Positions 29,316 through 38,583 of a stretch of 64,000 nucleotides of DNA are shown piece after piece. Below the pieces are notes generated by a model. That model had not been told where the DNA came from and made no database searches. It saw nothing but the letters and a program-made list of their open reading frames with translations. A program made the translations under genes and the position numbers. The stretch is from Virgisporangium aurantiacum (GTDB lineage Bacteria; Actinomycetota; Actinomycetes; Mycobacteriales; Micromonosporaceae). The DNA lies in NCBI RefSeq assembly GCF_016863635.1, contig NZ_BOPG01000019.1, positions 88,036 to 152,035 on the forward strand, in the 5' to 3' direction. Every line of letters begins with the position of its first letter. The stretch's first letter is position 1.

Positions 29316-30545
29316 CTAGGCTGCGTCGCGTTCGATGGGGCAACTCATGCAGCGGGGACCACCGCGGCCGCGACCGAGTTCGCTGCCGGCGATCGTCACC
29401 ACCTCGATACCGTGCTTGCGGAGGAACGTGTTGGTCGTGACGTTGCGCTCGTAACCGAAGATCACGCCGGGCTCGACAGCGAGGAAGTTGCTGCCGTCGT
29501 CCCACTGCTCGCGTTGCGCGGCGCGCTCGTCCTCGTCGGTGCGGAGCACCGTCACCCGGTCGAGACCCAACGTCTCGGCGATCGTCGCGAACAGGTCGTC
29601 GTTCTGCACGACCCGCAGCCCGTCCGCCTCATCGGGCAGCACGGTCCACGACCGCAGGTCGTCCTTCAGGTACGGGTACATGACGAACGTCTCGCGGTCG
29701 ATCATCGTCATCACCGTGTCGAGGTGCATCATCGCGTGCGAGTGCGGCAGCTCGATCGCGATCACCTTGGTCGCGCCGCCCCGGGCGAACAGGGACCGGG
29801 CCAGGTTCTCCACGCCCATCGGCGTGCTCCGCTCGCCCAGGCCGATCATCACCGCGCCGTGGCCGAGCACGTGCATGTCGCCGCCCTCGAGCGTGGCGGG
29901 TTGGTGCGACGCGTCGTCGTCGCCGTACCAGATCTGGAACTCGCCCTTGGCGAACATCGGGTGGTACCGGTAGATCGCCGTGCTGTGCACCGACTCCCGC
30001 ATGCGCGCGGGCATCGCCATCGGGTTGATGCTGACCCCGTTGTAGAGCCAGGCCGAGTTGTCCCGCTGGAACAGGTGGTTCGGCAACGGCGTCAGCACGA
30101 AGTCGTCCGCGCCCATCAGCTCCCACCGCAGGCTCCGCGGAGACACCAGCGGCGCCAGTTCGCTCTTCAGGACACCGCCGATCATCAGCTCGGCGAGACG
30201 GCCGGCGTCGGCCTGGTCGGCGATGCGATGCAGCGGATCGACGAGGGTCGGTCCGACCGTGTCCTCGGTGATGACCCGCTCGATCACCCAGGTGCGGCCG
30301 TCCGGCTGGCTCAGCACCTCGGCGAGCAGTTCGGCGAAGTAGTGCACGGTCACCCCGCGGTCGCGGAGCGCCTGTGCGAACGCGTAGTGCTCCTCGCGGG
30401 CCCGCTTCGCCCACAGGATGTCGTCGAACAGCAGATCCCGGACGTTGTCCGGGGTCAGCCGGCTGAGTTCGAGGCCCGGCTGGTGCAGGATCACCTGTCG
30501 CAGCCGGCCGACCTCGGAGTCGACATGGAATGTCATCGCGGTCAT
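29316..30545 (-). CDS. arcA: Arginine deiminase, copy 2
   Basis: This 409-residue paralogue of the enzyme at 20658-21905 keeps all catalytic residues: Asp in LFQRDNSAW, Glu in LEGGDMHVLG, His and Asp in MMHLDTV, and Cys in GRGRGGPRCMSCP. The loop before the nucleophile differs from copy 1 (GGPRC instead of GGGHC), and overall divergence is visible, so this is not a recent duplication. The ATG at 30545 follows AAAGGA. It is cotranscribed with arcB and arcC and follows two permease genes. Confidence 0.94.
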   Translation of the reverse strand: MTAMTFHVDSEVGRLRQVILHQPGLELSRLTPDNVRDLLFDDILWAKRAREEHYAFAQALRDRGVTVHYFAELLAEVLSQPDGRTWVIERVITEDTVGPTLVDPLHRIADQADAGRLAELMIGGVLKSELAPLVSPRSLRWELMGADDFVLTPLPNHLFQRDNSAWLYNGVSINPMAMPARMRESVHSTAIYRYHPMFAKGEFQIWYGDDDASHQPATLEGGDMHVLGHGAVMIGLGERSTPMGVENLARSLFARGGATKVIAIELPHSHAMMHLDTVMTMIDRETFVMYPYLKDDLRSWTVLPDEADGLRVVQNDDLFATIAETLGLDRVTVLRTDEDERAAQREQWDDGSNFLAVEPGVIFGYERNVTTNTFLRKHGIEVVTIAGSELGRGRGGPRCMSCPIERDAA

Positions 30546-30568
30546 CAGTCCTTTGCTGGAAACGGCGT

Positions 30569-31969
30569 TCAGCGGTAGGGCGGGACGGGTGGTGGTTCGG
30601 CCATCCGGGTGCGCATCGCGAGATAGACCGGGACGCCGATGAGCAGGGCCACACCGGCCATCAGGAACGGGCCCCAGACCTCGTACCAGTTGTCCTGGCC
30701 GGTGTTCCGGGAGTAGTAGATGAACAGGATCGAGAAGATCAGCGCGACGACGGCCACCCCGGCGTCCCGCGCGAACCTCGGTGTGTGCAGCTCCTTCCGG
30801 TCCCGCAACCGCCATTTCAGTTGTGCGAGCGCCGAGAACGCGTACGGGATCGCCGCGGTGATGCCGCTCATCAGCACCAGCGTGTTGAACACGCTCGCGC
30901 CGCTCGTCCCCATGAAGCTCACGGCCATCGCGACGCTCGCCAGAACGGTGGACGCCACGATCCCGACCGCCGGTACCCCGCGGCCGGACAGCCGGCCGAA
31001 GACCCCCGGGAACAGGCCGTCCTTCGCCGCCGCGAGCGGCATCTCGGCGCAGATCATCGTCCAGCCGTTCAGCGCGCCGAACCCGGAGATGATGACCGCG
31101 ATCGCCACCGCGGTGCCGGCCCAGGAGCCGCCACCCACCATCGCGTCGGCGGCCGCCGAATACGACGCCTTGTTCTCGTCCTTGGCCAGGTCCGTGGTGG
31201 GCATCGAACCGAACACGGCGATCATCGACAGCAGATACACCACCGCCGCCGCCAACGTCCCGAAGACGGTCGCCTTCGGGATGTTCGTCTCCGGGTCGCG
31301 GACCTTGGCCGCCGCGACCGCCGCGGTCTCCACACCGAGGTAGCTGAAGAGACAGATGGCCATCGCGCTGCCGATCGCCGACACGGTGGAGTCACCGCTG
31401 ACGTTCCACGGCGTGAAGTTGCCCGAACTGATCGCCAACAGGCCGACCGTCGACATGATGGCCAGCGGCACGAACTTGATCACCGACGTCCACAACTGGA
31501 CCGCGCCCATGTTCTTCACGCCGGTGAGGTTGACCAGCGCCGGGATCCACAACCCGACGAGCGCGATGAGGATCGACCACATCGAGGCGTGGTCCTTGTT
31601 GAGGAACTTCTCCACGTAGAAGACCCACCCGGTGACGATCGCCGCGTTGCCGGCCCAGGCGGTGATCCAGTACGACCAGGCGTTGGTGAAACCGATGCCG
31701 TTGCCGAAAGCGGCGCGGGCGTACGCGTACGGACCGCCGTCGGCGGGCAACCGCCGCGACAACGCCGCGAACATGAGCGCCAACGCGAGGGCGCCGACCG
31801 TGGTCAACGCCATCGCGACGATGCTGATGGGTCCGATCGACGCCAACGAGTACGGCAGGTTGAAGATGCCGACCCCGATGATGCTGCCGAGAATGAGCGC
31901 GGTCGCCTGCGGGAGCCCGAGCCCCGGTGCGGTCCCCTGTCTCGGCGGCGCGGATCCGGTCCTGGACAT
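30569..31969 (-). CDS. APC-family amino-acid permease or antiporter
   Basis: This 466-residue protein has 12 membrane helices of the APC family. Helix 1 contains ALILGSIIGVGIFNLPYS, typical of arginine/ornithine- or agmatine-type exchangers. The next gene is arcA with a 23-bp gap, so arginine/ornithine exchange is the likely role. Its start codon directly abuts the stop of the preceding permease, and its ribosome site lies inside that gene's end. Confidence 0.85.
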   Translation of the reverse strand: MSRTGSAPPRQGTAPGLGLPQATALILGSIIGVGIFNLPYSLASIGPISIVAMALTTVGALALALMFAALSRRLPADGGPYAYARAAFGNGIGFTNAWSYWITAWAGNAAIVTGWVFYVEKFLNKDHASMWSILIALVGLWIPALVNLTGVKNMGAVQLWTSVIKFVPLAIMSTVGLLAISSGNFTPWNVSGDSTVSAIGSAMAICLFSYLGVETAAVAAAKVRDPETNIPKATVFGTLAAAVVYLLSMIAVFGSMPTTDLAKDENKASYSAAADAMVGGGSWAGTAVAIAVIISGFGALNGWTMICAEMPLAAAKDGLFPGVFGRLSGRGVPAVGIVASTVLASVAMAVSFMGTSGASVFNTLVLMSGITAAIPYAFSALAQLKWRLRDRKELHTPRFARDAGVAVVALIFSILFIYYSRNTGQDNWYEVWGPFLMAGVALLIGVPVYLAMRTRMAEPPPVPPYR

Positions 31970-33286
31970 TTACTCCTCCCGACTGGTGTCGTTGACGGTC
32001 CGCGTCCGCGCCGAACGTCGTTTCCAGCCGAGGTCGATCCCCGCGCTGACCGCGATGATGCCCAGCAGGGCCGCCATCGAGGTCGGCGAGTGGATCAGAT
32101 CGGTGAACACGAACGTCACCAGCACCACGCCGGCGGCGGCGATCGCGAGGACGAGCATGGCGGTGTTGGCACCGGTGTCGGCGCGCACGCGGAGGTGGGC
32201 CACGGTGACCAGGATGAAGATCATCAGCGCCACGGCGCTGCCGATGGACGCGATCGCGGTCAGCCGGAACAGCAGCACGAGCGCCAGGCACACGCCGGTC
32301 TGCACCAGCAGCCCCGCCGACGCCCGGCCGCCGAGCCGGCGCGCCATCACCGGCGGGAAGTGCCCGGTGACGACCAGCCGCTCGGACAGCCCGGAGGCCG
32401 GGTACAGCCCGGCGTTGGTGGCACCGGCGGTCGCGAACAGCGCGGTGATGGCCATCAGCGTGTAGCCGAAGTCGCCCAGGGACGGCTGCGCGGCGACGGC
32501 AAGCGCGGTGGCGCCGGCGTCGACCACCTCGTTCGCGGGCAGCGCGCCGAACACACCCAGCGCGATCGCGACGTAGATCGTCGTGGCGATGCCGAGCGCC
32601 AGGAACATCGCCCGCGGCAGCTGGTGTGCCGGCCGTTCCAGGTCCTTGGCGGTGAACGTGATGATCCCGAACCCCAGGAACGCGAAGAACGTCAGCGCCA
32701 CGCTGGAGACGATGTCGCGCAGCGGCGGATACTCCGACGGCGCCAGCAGCGACGGGTCCATGTTCACGAGCGTGACGACGGCGAAGACCACCAGGATGCT
32801 GAGAACCACGTACACGATCACGGTCTGCGCCCGGGCGACCAGCGTCGATCCGACGATGTTCACCACGGTCATCAGGAGGATGATCAGAACCGCGAAGGCC
32901 TTGGACCAGGACGCGTTGTCGTCGGCGAAGACGGCACTGGCGTAGTCGCCGAACGACACCGCGACCATCGCCGTCACGATGGCGTTCGCCAGGTAGGTGA
33001 GCCAGGCGGAGATGCCGGTGAGGTGGCCGTCGCCGAAGCCCTTGGCGACGTACTCCAGCAGCCCGCCGGCCGTCGGGTAGCGCGCGCCCAGCTTGGCGAA
33101 CGAGTAGCCCTGCAGTATCGCGACCGCACCCGCGATCAGGAACGACAACCACACCGCCGCGCCGGCCACCGAGCCCGCCGCACCGAGCAACGCGAAGATG
33201 CCCGCTCCGACCATCGATCCGACGCCGATGAACGCCGCCTGCCGGATCGTCAGATATCGCTGGACCTGCTGGTCCGGGGTCGCCAT
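31970..33286 (-). CDS. APC-family amino-acid permease
   Basis: This 438-residue APC transporter has helix 1 reading IGVGSMVGAGIFALLGAAG and about 12 helices. It is more distant from the other two exchangers in the window, so its substrate may differ from arginine. It is the first gene of the seven-gene ADI/ATPase operon. An exact consensus palindrome lies 33 bp upstream of the ATG. Confidence 0.85.
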   Translation of the reverse strand: MATPDQQVQRYLTIRQAAFIGVGSMVGAGIFALLGAAGSVAGAAVWLSFLIAGAVAILQGYSFAKLGARYPTAGGLLEYVAKGFGDGHLTGISAWLTYLANAIVTAMVAVSFGDYASAVFADDNASWSKAFAVLIILLMTVVNIVGSTLVARAQTVIVYVVLSILVVFAVVTLVNMDPSLLAPSEYPPLRDIVSSVALTFFAFLGFGIITFTAKDLERPAHQLPRAMFLALGIATTIYVAIALGVFGALPANEVVDAGATALAVAAQPSLGDFGYTLMAITALFATAGATNAGLYPASGLSERLVVTGHFPPVMARRLGGRASAGLLVQTGVCLALVLLFRLTAIASIGSAVALMIFILVTVAHLRVRADTGANTAMLVLAIAAAGVVLVTFVFTDLIHSPTSMAALLGIIAVSAGIDLGWKRRSARTRTVNDTSREE

Positions 33287-33319
33287 GTATCCACGATCGC
33301 GGACGCGACAGCGACCGCC

Positions 33320-33336
33320 TCACCCCGCGCGGATGA
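33320..33336. promoter_or_regulatory. TCAYCC-N5-GGRTGA palindrome, site 7 (exact)
   Basis: TCACCC-CGCGC-GGATGA is an exact consensus match 33 bp upstream of the first gene of the permease-arcA-arcB-arcC-ATPase operon. Confidence 0.65.
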
Positions 33337-33439
33337 CCCGCTTGCGAGGTTCGTGCCGGCCCGTGCTTCGTCCACAATGGACAGCTTGTTTGAGGTAGGT
33401 TTAGGAATTCTTGTCGTACATACGTGCGAACATTTCGGC

Positions 33440-34702
33440 ATGGAGGATCGACTCGAACCCCTACTCACCGCCCACCCGTGGGCACTGTCACCCGACGACG
33501 TCGTCGCCGACCTCGACCTGCTCGTGCCGTGGCTCGTCCAGGCCGAGGCGGCACTCCTCGCCCGCGTCCGCGAACTCGTCGGCCAGGGCATCGCCCGCCG
33601 CGACGGTGCCACCTCGGCCGCCGTCTGGCTCCGCAACCGGTACCGGATGGCCCTGCCCAGGGCCCAACGCTACGTCCGGCTCGCCGCCGCCCTCGACACC
33701 GCAGCCACATCGGTCCAGGACGCCGTCGCCACCGCCGACATCAACCTCGACCAGGCCGAAGCCATCATCCGGGCACTCGACGCCCTGCCCAGCGACCTCG
33801 GCATCGAGGTCCGCGCGCTGGCGGCCAAGGAACTCGTCCGGGTGGCCGGCGACCTCGACCCCCACCACCTGACCATCGTCGGCCAACGCATCCTGCACAT
33901 CGTGGCACCCGACGCGGCCGACGAAGCCGACCGCCGGGCCCTCGAACGCGCCGAAGCCAAGGCCCGCGAAGGCCGCGGGTTCACCATGACCCCCGACCCG
34001 TACGGCTTCGGCTACCGGATCACCGGCCGCCTCACCAACGAGGGCGCCGCCGTCCTCCGCGCCGCGATCGACCCGCTGTGCGATCCCGCCCGGAAGCACG
34101 ACCCCGTCGAACCCGCCCGTGACGGCCGCACCGCCACCCAGCGGCGGGCCGACGCCCTCGTCGAGGTCGGCCGCCTCGCCCTGAACACCACCGAGCTGCC
34201 CCGCAACGGCGGCGACCGCCCGCAGATCGTGGTCACCATTCCCTACAACGTGGTCAAGCGGGAACTCGGCGCCGGCACGCTCGACAACGGCGACCGGGTC
34301 ACCCCGGAGTCCGCCCGCCGCCTCGCGTGCGACAGTCGCCTGCTCCCGATCGTGTTCGACGGACCGGGCCAACCCCTCGACGTCGGCCGCACCAGACGCC
34401 TCGTCACCAGCACCCTCCGGCAGGCCCTCACCTTCAGGGACGGCGGATGCGCCTTCCCCGGCTGCGACCGCGGTCCACGATGGACCGAGGCACACCACGT
34501 CACGCCCTGGGCCGCCGGCGGGCCGACGTCGCTCGACAATCTGACGTTGCTGTGCGGCTTCCACCACGGCCTGATCCACGAACCCGGCGGCTGGACCGTC
34601 CACACCGCCGGTGACGGCCTCCCCACCTTCACCCCGCCCCACCACGTCGACCCGCGGCGGACCCCCCAACGGAACCGCTACCACCAACCGCCGGTCGGCT
34701 AG
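33440..34702 (+). CDS. DUF222/HNH endonuclease family protein (13E12-type)
   Basis: This 420-residue protein has an N-terminal helical DUF222 domain (residues 1-270) and a C-terminal HNH nuclease domain. GCAFPGCDRGPRWTEAHHVTPWAAGG and LTLLCGFHHGLIH carry the zinc-binding cysteines and HNH histidines. Members are multicopy in actinobacteria and resemble the mycobacterial 13E12 repeats; mobility is suspected but not shown. Start choice is uncertain: ATG at 33440 or 33377. The region just upstream (GTGCGAACATTTCGG) weakly resembles an SOS box. It overlaps the convergent MFS gene by 74 bp. Confidence 0.85.
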   Translation: MEDRLEPLLTAHPWALSPDDVVADLDLLVPWLVQAEAALLARVRELVGQGIARRDGATSAAVWLRNRYRMALPRAQRYVRLAAALDTAATSVQDAVATADINLDQAEAIIRALDALPSDLGIEVRALAAKELVRVAGDLDPHHLTIVGQRILHIVAPDAADEADRRALERAEAKAREGRGFTMTPDPYGFGYRITGRLTNEGAAVLRAAIDPLCDPARKHDPVEPARDGRTATQRRADALVEVGRLALNTTELPRNGGDRPQIVVTIPYNVVKRELGAGTLDNGDRVTPESARRLACDSRLLPIVFDGPGQPLDVGRTRRLVTSTLRQALTFRDGGCAFPGCDRGPRWTEAHHVTPWAAGGPTSLDNLTLLCGFHHGLIHEPGGWTVHTAGDGLPTFTPPHHVDPRRTPQRNRYHQPPVG

Positions 34703-35882
34703 CCGAGAGCACCGCGCTCGCGGTGGCGAGAGCCGCGCCGGCGGCGAGCACGCACAGGGCCGGTCCGTAGCTGGCGAACCGGTCGAACGACGCTGCCATC
34801 AGCAGCTGGCTCACGAAACCGGCCACCCCGGCGACGGCGGTCACCACGCCGACGACGAGACCCACCATGTCGGCCGGCACCGTGGCTCCGATCTGGGCCA
34901 GCACGGCGGTGCTGGCGATGCCCAGCCCCACGGCGAGCACCGGCAGCGTGCCGAACACGACGACCGCCACCGGCGGCGTACCGGCCTGCACGGCGGTGGC
35001 CACGGTCACCGCGCCCAGGGCGACGGCCAGTGGCCGGGGCGGCGACAGGCGGTCCGCGAGCCGGCCGCCGACGGGCCGCATGAACACAGCCAGGAGCACG
35101 AACGCGGCCATCAGGTCGCCGGCCCGGGCGGCGGCGAGGTCGTAGGCGTTGGCCAGGTACAGCGGGAGGGCGTTGGAGAACGTGACGAACAGCGCGACGA
35201 GCGCCGAGTACCAGGCGGCGGCGTGCCAGGTGGTCCCCCACCGCAGCGCGGTGGCGAGCCGGCGCCGCACGCCCGGCGGCTGCCCCGGCTGGCCCGGCTG
35301 GCCCGGCGGGCGGGCCGGTCGCGGCGCGTCCCGCACGACGGAACCGGCCAGTGCCAGGAAGGCCACCAGGGGGACGGCCGTGACGAGGTAGGGCGCGACC
35401 ATGCCGTGCGCCTCGGCCAGCCGCACGGCGGTCAGCCCGCCGATCGCGCTGCCGCACAGCCCCGTGCCGAGCACGCCGAGGGCCAGGCCGCGATGCGGGC
35501 CCGGAAACCAGGCGCTCACGAACGGCACGGCGACGGCGAACGTCGAACCGGCGACGCCTACCAGCACTGCTCCGGTCATCAGCCCCGGCACCGACCGGTG
35601 CCCGAACACCGCCAACTCCAGCAGGGCAACCAACGTCGCGGCCGCGACCAGCAGGAAGACGACCCGACCACCGAACCGGTCGGCCAACGCGCCGGCCGGG
35701 ATCCGCCCCAGCGTGCCCACCACCACCGGGACCGCCACCACGAGCGCCTGCTGCAACGGACTCAGCCCGAGTGGCCCGCGCAGCAACGGCACCAGCGGGT
35801 CCACCAGCGCCCACGCCCAGGCGGTGACCAGATAGCCCAGCAGCGCGACGGCGAGCATCCAACGGCGGTCCGCGATCGACAC
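34629..35882 (-). CDS. MFS transporter, NarK/NNP-like
   Basis: This 417-residue protein has 12 helices of the major facilitator superfamily. FVSAWFPGPHRGLALGVLGTGLCG resembles the nitrate/nitrite porter signature, but the match is partial, so the substrate is not assured. A Pro/Gly/Gln-rich cytoplasmic loop (GQPGQPGQPPG) separates the two halves. The Gly/Ser-rich C-terminus runs 74 bp into the opposite DUF222 gene. It starts 9 bp after the DHA2-type MFS gene and is cotranscribed with it. Confidence 0.8.
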   Translation of the reverse strand: MSIADRRWMLAVALLGYLVTAWAWALVDPLVPLLRGPLGLSPLQQALVVAVPVVVGTLGRIPAGALADRFGGRVVFLLVAAATLVALLELAVFGHRSVPGLMTGAVLVGVAGSTFAVAVPFVSAWFPGPHRGLALGVLGTGLCGSAIGGLTAVRLAEAHGMVAPYLVTAVPLVAFLALAGSVVRDAPRPARPPGQPGQPGQPPGVRRRLATALRWGTTWHAAAWYSALVALFVTFSNALPLYLANAYDLAAARAGDLMAAFVLLAVFMRPVGGRLADRLSPPRPLAVALGAVTVATAVQAGTPPVAVVVFGTLPVLAVGLGIASTAVLAQIGATVPADMVGLVVGVVTAVAGVAGFVSQLLMAASFDRFASYGPALCVLAAGAALATASAVLSASRPAVGGSGSVGGSAAGRRGGAG

Positions 35883-35891
35883 AGCGCAATG

Positions 35892-37442
35892 TCACCGGGC
35901 GGCGGCCACCTCGTCAACCTTGTGCACCGTGTGCGTGGTCGTGGCGGCCGCGGCGGCGTAGTCGACGGCCCGCGGCCGGTGCATCCGGTGCCGGGCGGCG
36001 AGCAGGGCGACGACGATACCCACGGCGGACACGACGGTGAGCGCCAGGGACGCGCGCGAGAAGCCGTCGGCGAGCGCGTCGGCGTCCGCGGCGCCGGCCG
36101 AACCGTACAGGGCGGCCGCGACGGCGACCAGGACGGCCGCGCCGACGTAGCGGGCCATGTTCGACACGCCCGAGGCCGCGCCCACCTCGTCGGCCGGCAC
36201 GGCACTCGTCGCGACCGACGAGCACGGCCCGTTCGACAGGCCCAGACCGACCGCCACGAGCACCATCGGCACCACAAACGCCAGGTACGTCCACGAGCCT
36301 GCAACGAAGCACAGCACGAGGAAGCCGGCGGTGCTCAGCGCGAAGCCGGCACCGACGACGGCGCGGACGCCGAACTTGTGGGCGAGACCCACCACCAGCG
36401 GCGCCGTCGCGACCAGCGCTGCGGTGAGCGGCAGCGTGGCCAGACCGGCCGCGAGCGGCGACATGTCGAGCGTGGCGGGGTCCTGGAAGTAGATGCTCAG
36501 CAGGAAGCCGAGCCCGTTGACCGTGCCGGCGCCGATGAGGATGCCGACGGTCGCCGTGACGAGCACCTTGTTGCGCAGCAGGGCCAGGTCGACCAGCGGC
36601 GCGGACACCCGACGCTCGGCGACGACGAACCCGTACGTCGCGGCGACCGTGACGACGAAGCAGCCGATCGTCGCGGGCGACGTCCAGCCCCATGCGGAGC
36701 CCTGGCTCACGGCGAGGATGAACGGTGCCAGGATCGCGGCGATCAGGACCGTGCCCAGCCAGTCGATGGAGCGCGGCCGGTTCGGGTCCCGCGACTCACC
36801 CACCGAGCGGAGCGTCACCGGGATGCAGGCGGCGGCCACCACCGCGTCGATCCAGAAGAGCCCCTGCCAACCGGTGAAGTCGACGAGCACGCCGCCGACC
36901 AGCGGGCCGGCCGCCGCCCCCACGGCGGACGCCGCACCCCACAGCGACACCGCGCTCATCCGTCCCTGACCGGCGGATCCCACGGTCAGCAGGCTGAGCC
37001 CGCACGCCAGGATCGTGGACCCGGCCGCGCCCTGGATCAGGCGCCCACCGATCACACCCGCCGCGTTGTTCGAGAGCCCGATCAGGACGCACGACGCCAC
37101 GAACAGCACGAGCCCGAGAATGAAGACCTTCCGCCGGCCGTACACGTCGGCCAGCGCGCCCGACGTCACGATGACGGCCGCGCCGACGAGCGAGTAGCCG
37201 GTGACCGCCCACTGCAGCACGGAGATGGGCGAGCCGACGTCCTCGCTGATGGCCGGCAGCAGGATCGACACCGCCGACGTGTTGGCGTTGACCACGAGCG
37301 TCGACAGGCATGCGGTGAGCAGCAGCCCGCCGGCCGGGCGCCGGTCGACCGCCGCCTCCGGACGGTCCTTCCCTACCTCGGTCAACGACGCCTCCAGCCC
37401 TGCGGTGTGCGGCCCATCGGTCCGGCGATCGTCGCCCGGCAC
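35892..37442 (-). CDS. MFS transporter, DHA2 (14-helix) drug-efflux type
   Basis: This 516-residue protein has 14 helices. LVVNANTSAVSILLPAISEDV, WAVTGYSLVGAAVIVTSGALADVYGRRK and GRLIQGAAGS are typical DHA2-family stretches. Proton-driven export of drugs or metabolites is the family role. About 40 hydrophilic residues precede helix 1. A palindrome lies only 13 bp upstream of the ATG, so the true start may be internal. Confidence 0.85.
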   Translation of the reverse strand: MPGDDRRTDGPHTAGLEASLTEVGKDRPEAAVDRRPAGGLLLTACLSTLVVNANTSAVSILLPAISEDVGSPISVLQWAVTGYSLVGAAVIVTSGALADVYGRRKVFILGLVLFVASCVLIGLSNNAAGVIGGRLIQGAAGSTILACGLSLLTVGSAGQGRMSAVSLWGAASAVGAAAGPLVGGVLVDFTGWQGLFWIDAVVAAACIPVTLRSVGESRDPNRPRSIDWLGTVLIAAILAPFILAVSQGSAWGWTSPATIGCFVVTVAATYGFVVAERRVSAPLVDLALLRNKVLVTATVGILIGAGTVNGLGFLLSIYFQDPATLDMSPLAAGLATLPLTAALVATAPLVVGLAHKFGVRAVVGAGFALSTAGFLVLCFVAGSWTYLAFVVPMVLVAVGLGLSNGPCSSVATSAVPADEVGAASGVSNMARYVGAAVLVAVAAALYGSAGAADADALADGFSRASLALTVVSAVGIVVALLAARHRMHRPRAVDYAAAAATTTHTVHKVDEVAAAR

Positions 37443-37455
37443 CGGGCACGGGGCA

Positions 37456-37472
37456 TCGTCCGCGATGGGTGA
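37456..37472. promoter_or_regulatory. TCAYCC-N5-GGRTGA palindrome, site 8
   Basis: TCGTCC-GCGAT-GGGTGA has one deviation. It lies 13 bp before the DHA2 MFS start and 119 bp before the divergent gene at 37592, which has its own closer site. Confidence 0.5.
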
Positions 37473-37516
37473 CCCCGGCCGGCCGCCGCGCCGGGTTCAC
37501 CGGCACCGGCCGCTGC

Positions 37517-37533
37517 TCACCCTCGGCGGGTGA
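37517..37533. promoter_or_regulatory. TCAYCC-N5-GGRTGA palindrome, site 9 (exact)
   Basis: TCACCC-TCGGC-GGGTGA has perfectly complementary six-base arms. It lies 58 bp before the small membrane protein at 37592, the same spacing as site 11 to SulP. Confidence 0.65.
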
Positions 37534-37591
37534 TGACCACGGGACGCGCGGAAACGACTCTCGTCACACCCGATGCAACGGAGGCGGAACC

Positions 37592-37876
37592 ATGGGATGT
37601 CTGTTCGCGATCTTCGCCGGAGTCTTCCCCCGGCTCGCCCTCTTCATGGTCTGGATCGTCCGGCCGAAGTTCGTGGACGCCGCGTTCGACACCTGGATCT
37701 TTCCGCTCCTGGGACTCATCTTCCTTCCGTTCGGGACCCTGATGTACGTCCTCTTCTACACACCCGGTGTCGGCCTGACCGGCTGGGAATGGTTCTGGGT
37801 CGTCATCGCGGGGATGCTCGACGTCGCACACCTCGCCGCCGGCGCCCGGCAGCGGATGCGCGGCGGCTGGAACTGA
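37592..37876 (+). CDS. Small membrane protein, three hydrophobic segments
   Basis: This 94-residue protein consists almost entirely of membrane helices (LFAIFAGVFPRLALFMVWI, FPLLGLIFLPFGTLMYVLFY and WFWVVIAGMLDVAHLAAG) with a basic tail. The family is not assigned. GGAGGCGG lies upstream of the ATG. The potassium-channel gene follows after 6 bp, so the two are cotranscribed. Confidence 0.75.
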   Translation: MGCLFAIFAGVFPRLALFMVWIVRPKFVDAAFDTWIFPLLGLIFLPFGTLMYVLFYTPGVGLTGWEWFWVVIAGMLDVAHLAAGARQRMRGGWN

Positions 37877-37882
37877 CGACCG

Positions 37883-38485
37883 GTGACCGCCGCCGCACCG
37901 ACCGGGCCCCGGGACCTGCACCGCCGCACGGTGCGGCGGATGGTGCTCCGGCCGCTCGGCACCGTCGGCCTGTCGGTGGCCGTCTACTACTGGCTGCCGC
38001 TGTCCGACCGGTCCGACGTGGCCACCGTCATGCTGCTCGTCGGCGGCCTGGCGACCGTGGGGGTCGTGCTCGCCTGGCACGTCCGGGCGATCATCAGGTC
38101 GGACTACCCGCGGATGCGGGCGATCGAGACGCTCGCGCTCGCGGCGCCCATGTTCCTGCTGGTGTTCGCCGCGGCGTACTACCTGATGGCCCGCTCGTCG
38201 ACCGACAACTTCGGCTCGGCGCTGAGCCGCACCGACACGCTCTATTTCAGTGTCACCGTGTTCTCGACGACGGGTTTCGGCGACATCACGCCGCACAGCG
38301 AGGATGCCCGGCTGCTCGTCACCGGTCAGATGATCGGCGACATGATCTTCATCGGCTTCGGCATCCGCCAGCTCGCCACCGCGACCCGGGTGGGCCTGGA
38401 GCGGCGCGCGTCGGCGGTGACCGATCCGGTGACCGATCAGGTCGTCGATCCGGTCGCCGACGGCGAGCCTGGCCGGCCCGGTTAA
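37883..38485 (+). CDS. Two-helix potassium channel (Ion_trans_2)
   Basis: This 200-residue protein has two N-terminal helices and then a pore module: helix, pore loop with selectivity filter STTGFGDI, helix. The filter is a GFG variant of the canonical GYG. The cytoplasmic C-terminus has a repeated DPVTDQVVDPV sequence. It should conduct potassium across the membrane. The GTG start follows the small membrane protein closely. Its TAA stop forms the left end of palindrome site 10. Confidence 0.88.
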   Translation: MTAAAPTGPRDLHRRTVRRMVLRPLGTVGLSVAVYYWLPLSDRSDVATVMLLVGGLATVGVVLAWHVRAIIRSDYPRMRAIETLALAAPMFLLVFAAAYYLMARSSTDNFGSALSRTDTLYFSVTVFSTTGFGDITPHSEDARLLVTGQMIGDMIFIGFGIRQLATATRVGLERRASAVTDPVTDQVVDPVADGEPGRPG

Positions 38486-38499
38486 TCCACACCGGATGA
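38483..38499. promoter_or_regulatory. TCAYCC-N5-GGRTGA palindrome, site 10, overlapping a stop codon
   Basis: TAATCC-ACACC-GGATGA begins at the TAA stop of the potassium-channel gene, which explains its single deviation at position 2. It lies 84 bp upstream of the GadC-like gene. Confidence 0.55.
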
Positions 38500-38583
38500 T
38501 GCCTGGCCCCGCGCGTCGCGCCCATGATGCCGATCAGCCGCACCACCCGAACGGAAGGGAAGCGACGTGAGCGAGGCGATCGC

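Noticed and set aside
30530..34702. A 1390-codon open frame running antisense through two permease genes
   Set aside because: Only its last 420 codons encode a recognisable protein (DUF222/HNH). The rest is Arg/His/Asp-rich antisense of permease genes, a GC-rich shadow.
34699..35895. Alternative 398-codon minus frame over the NNP-like MFS gene
   Set aside because: It has no hydrophobic helices. The overlapping frame encodes a clear 12-helix transporter.
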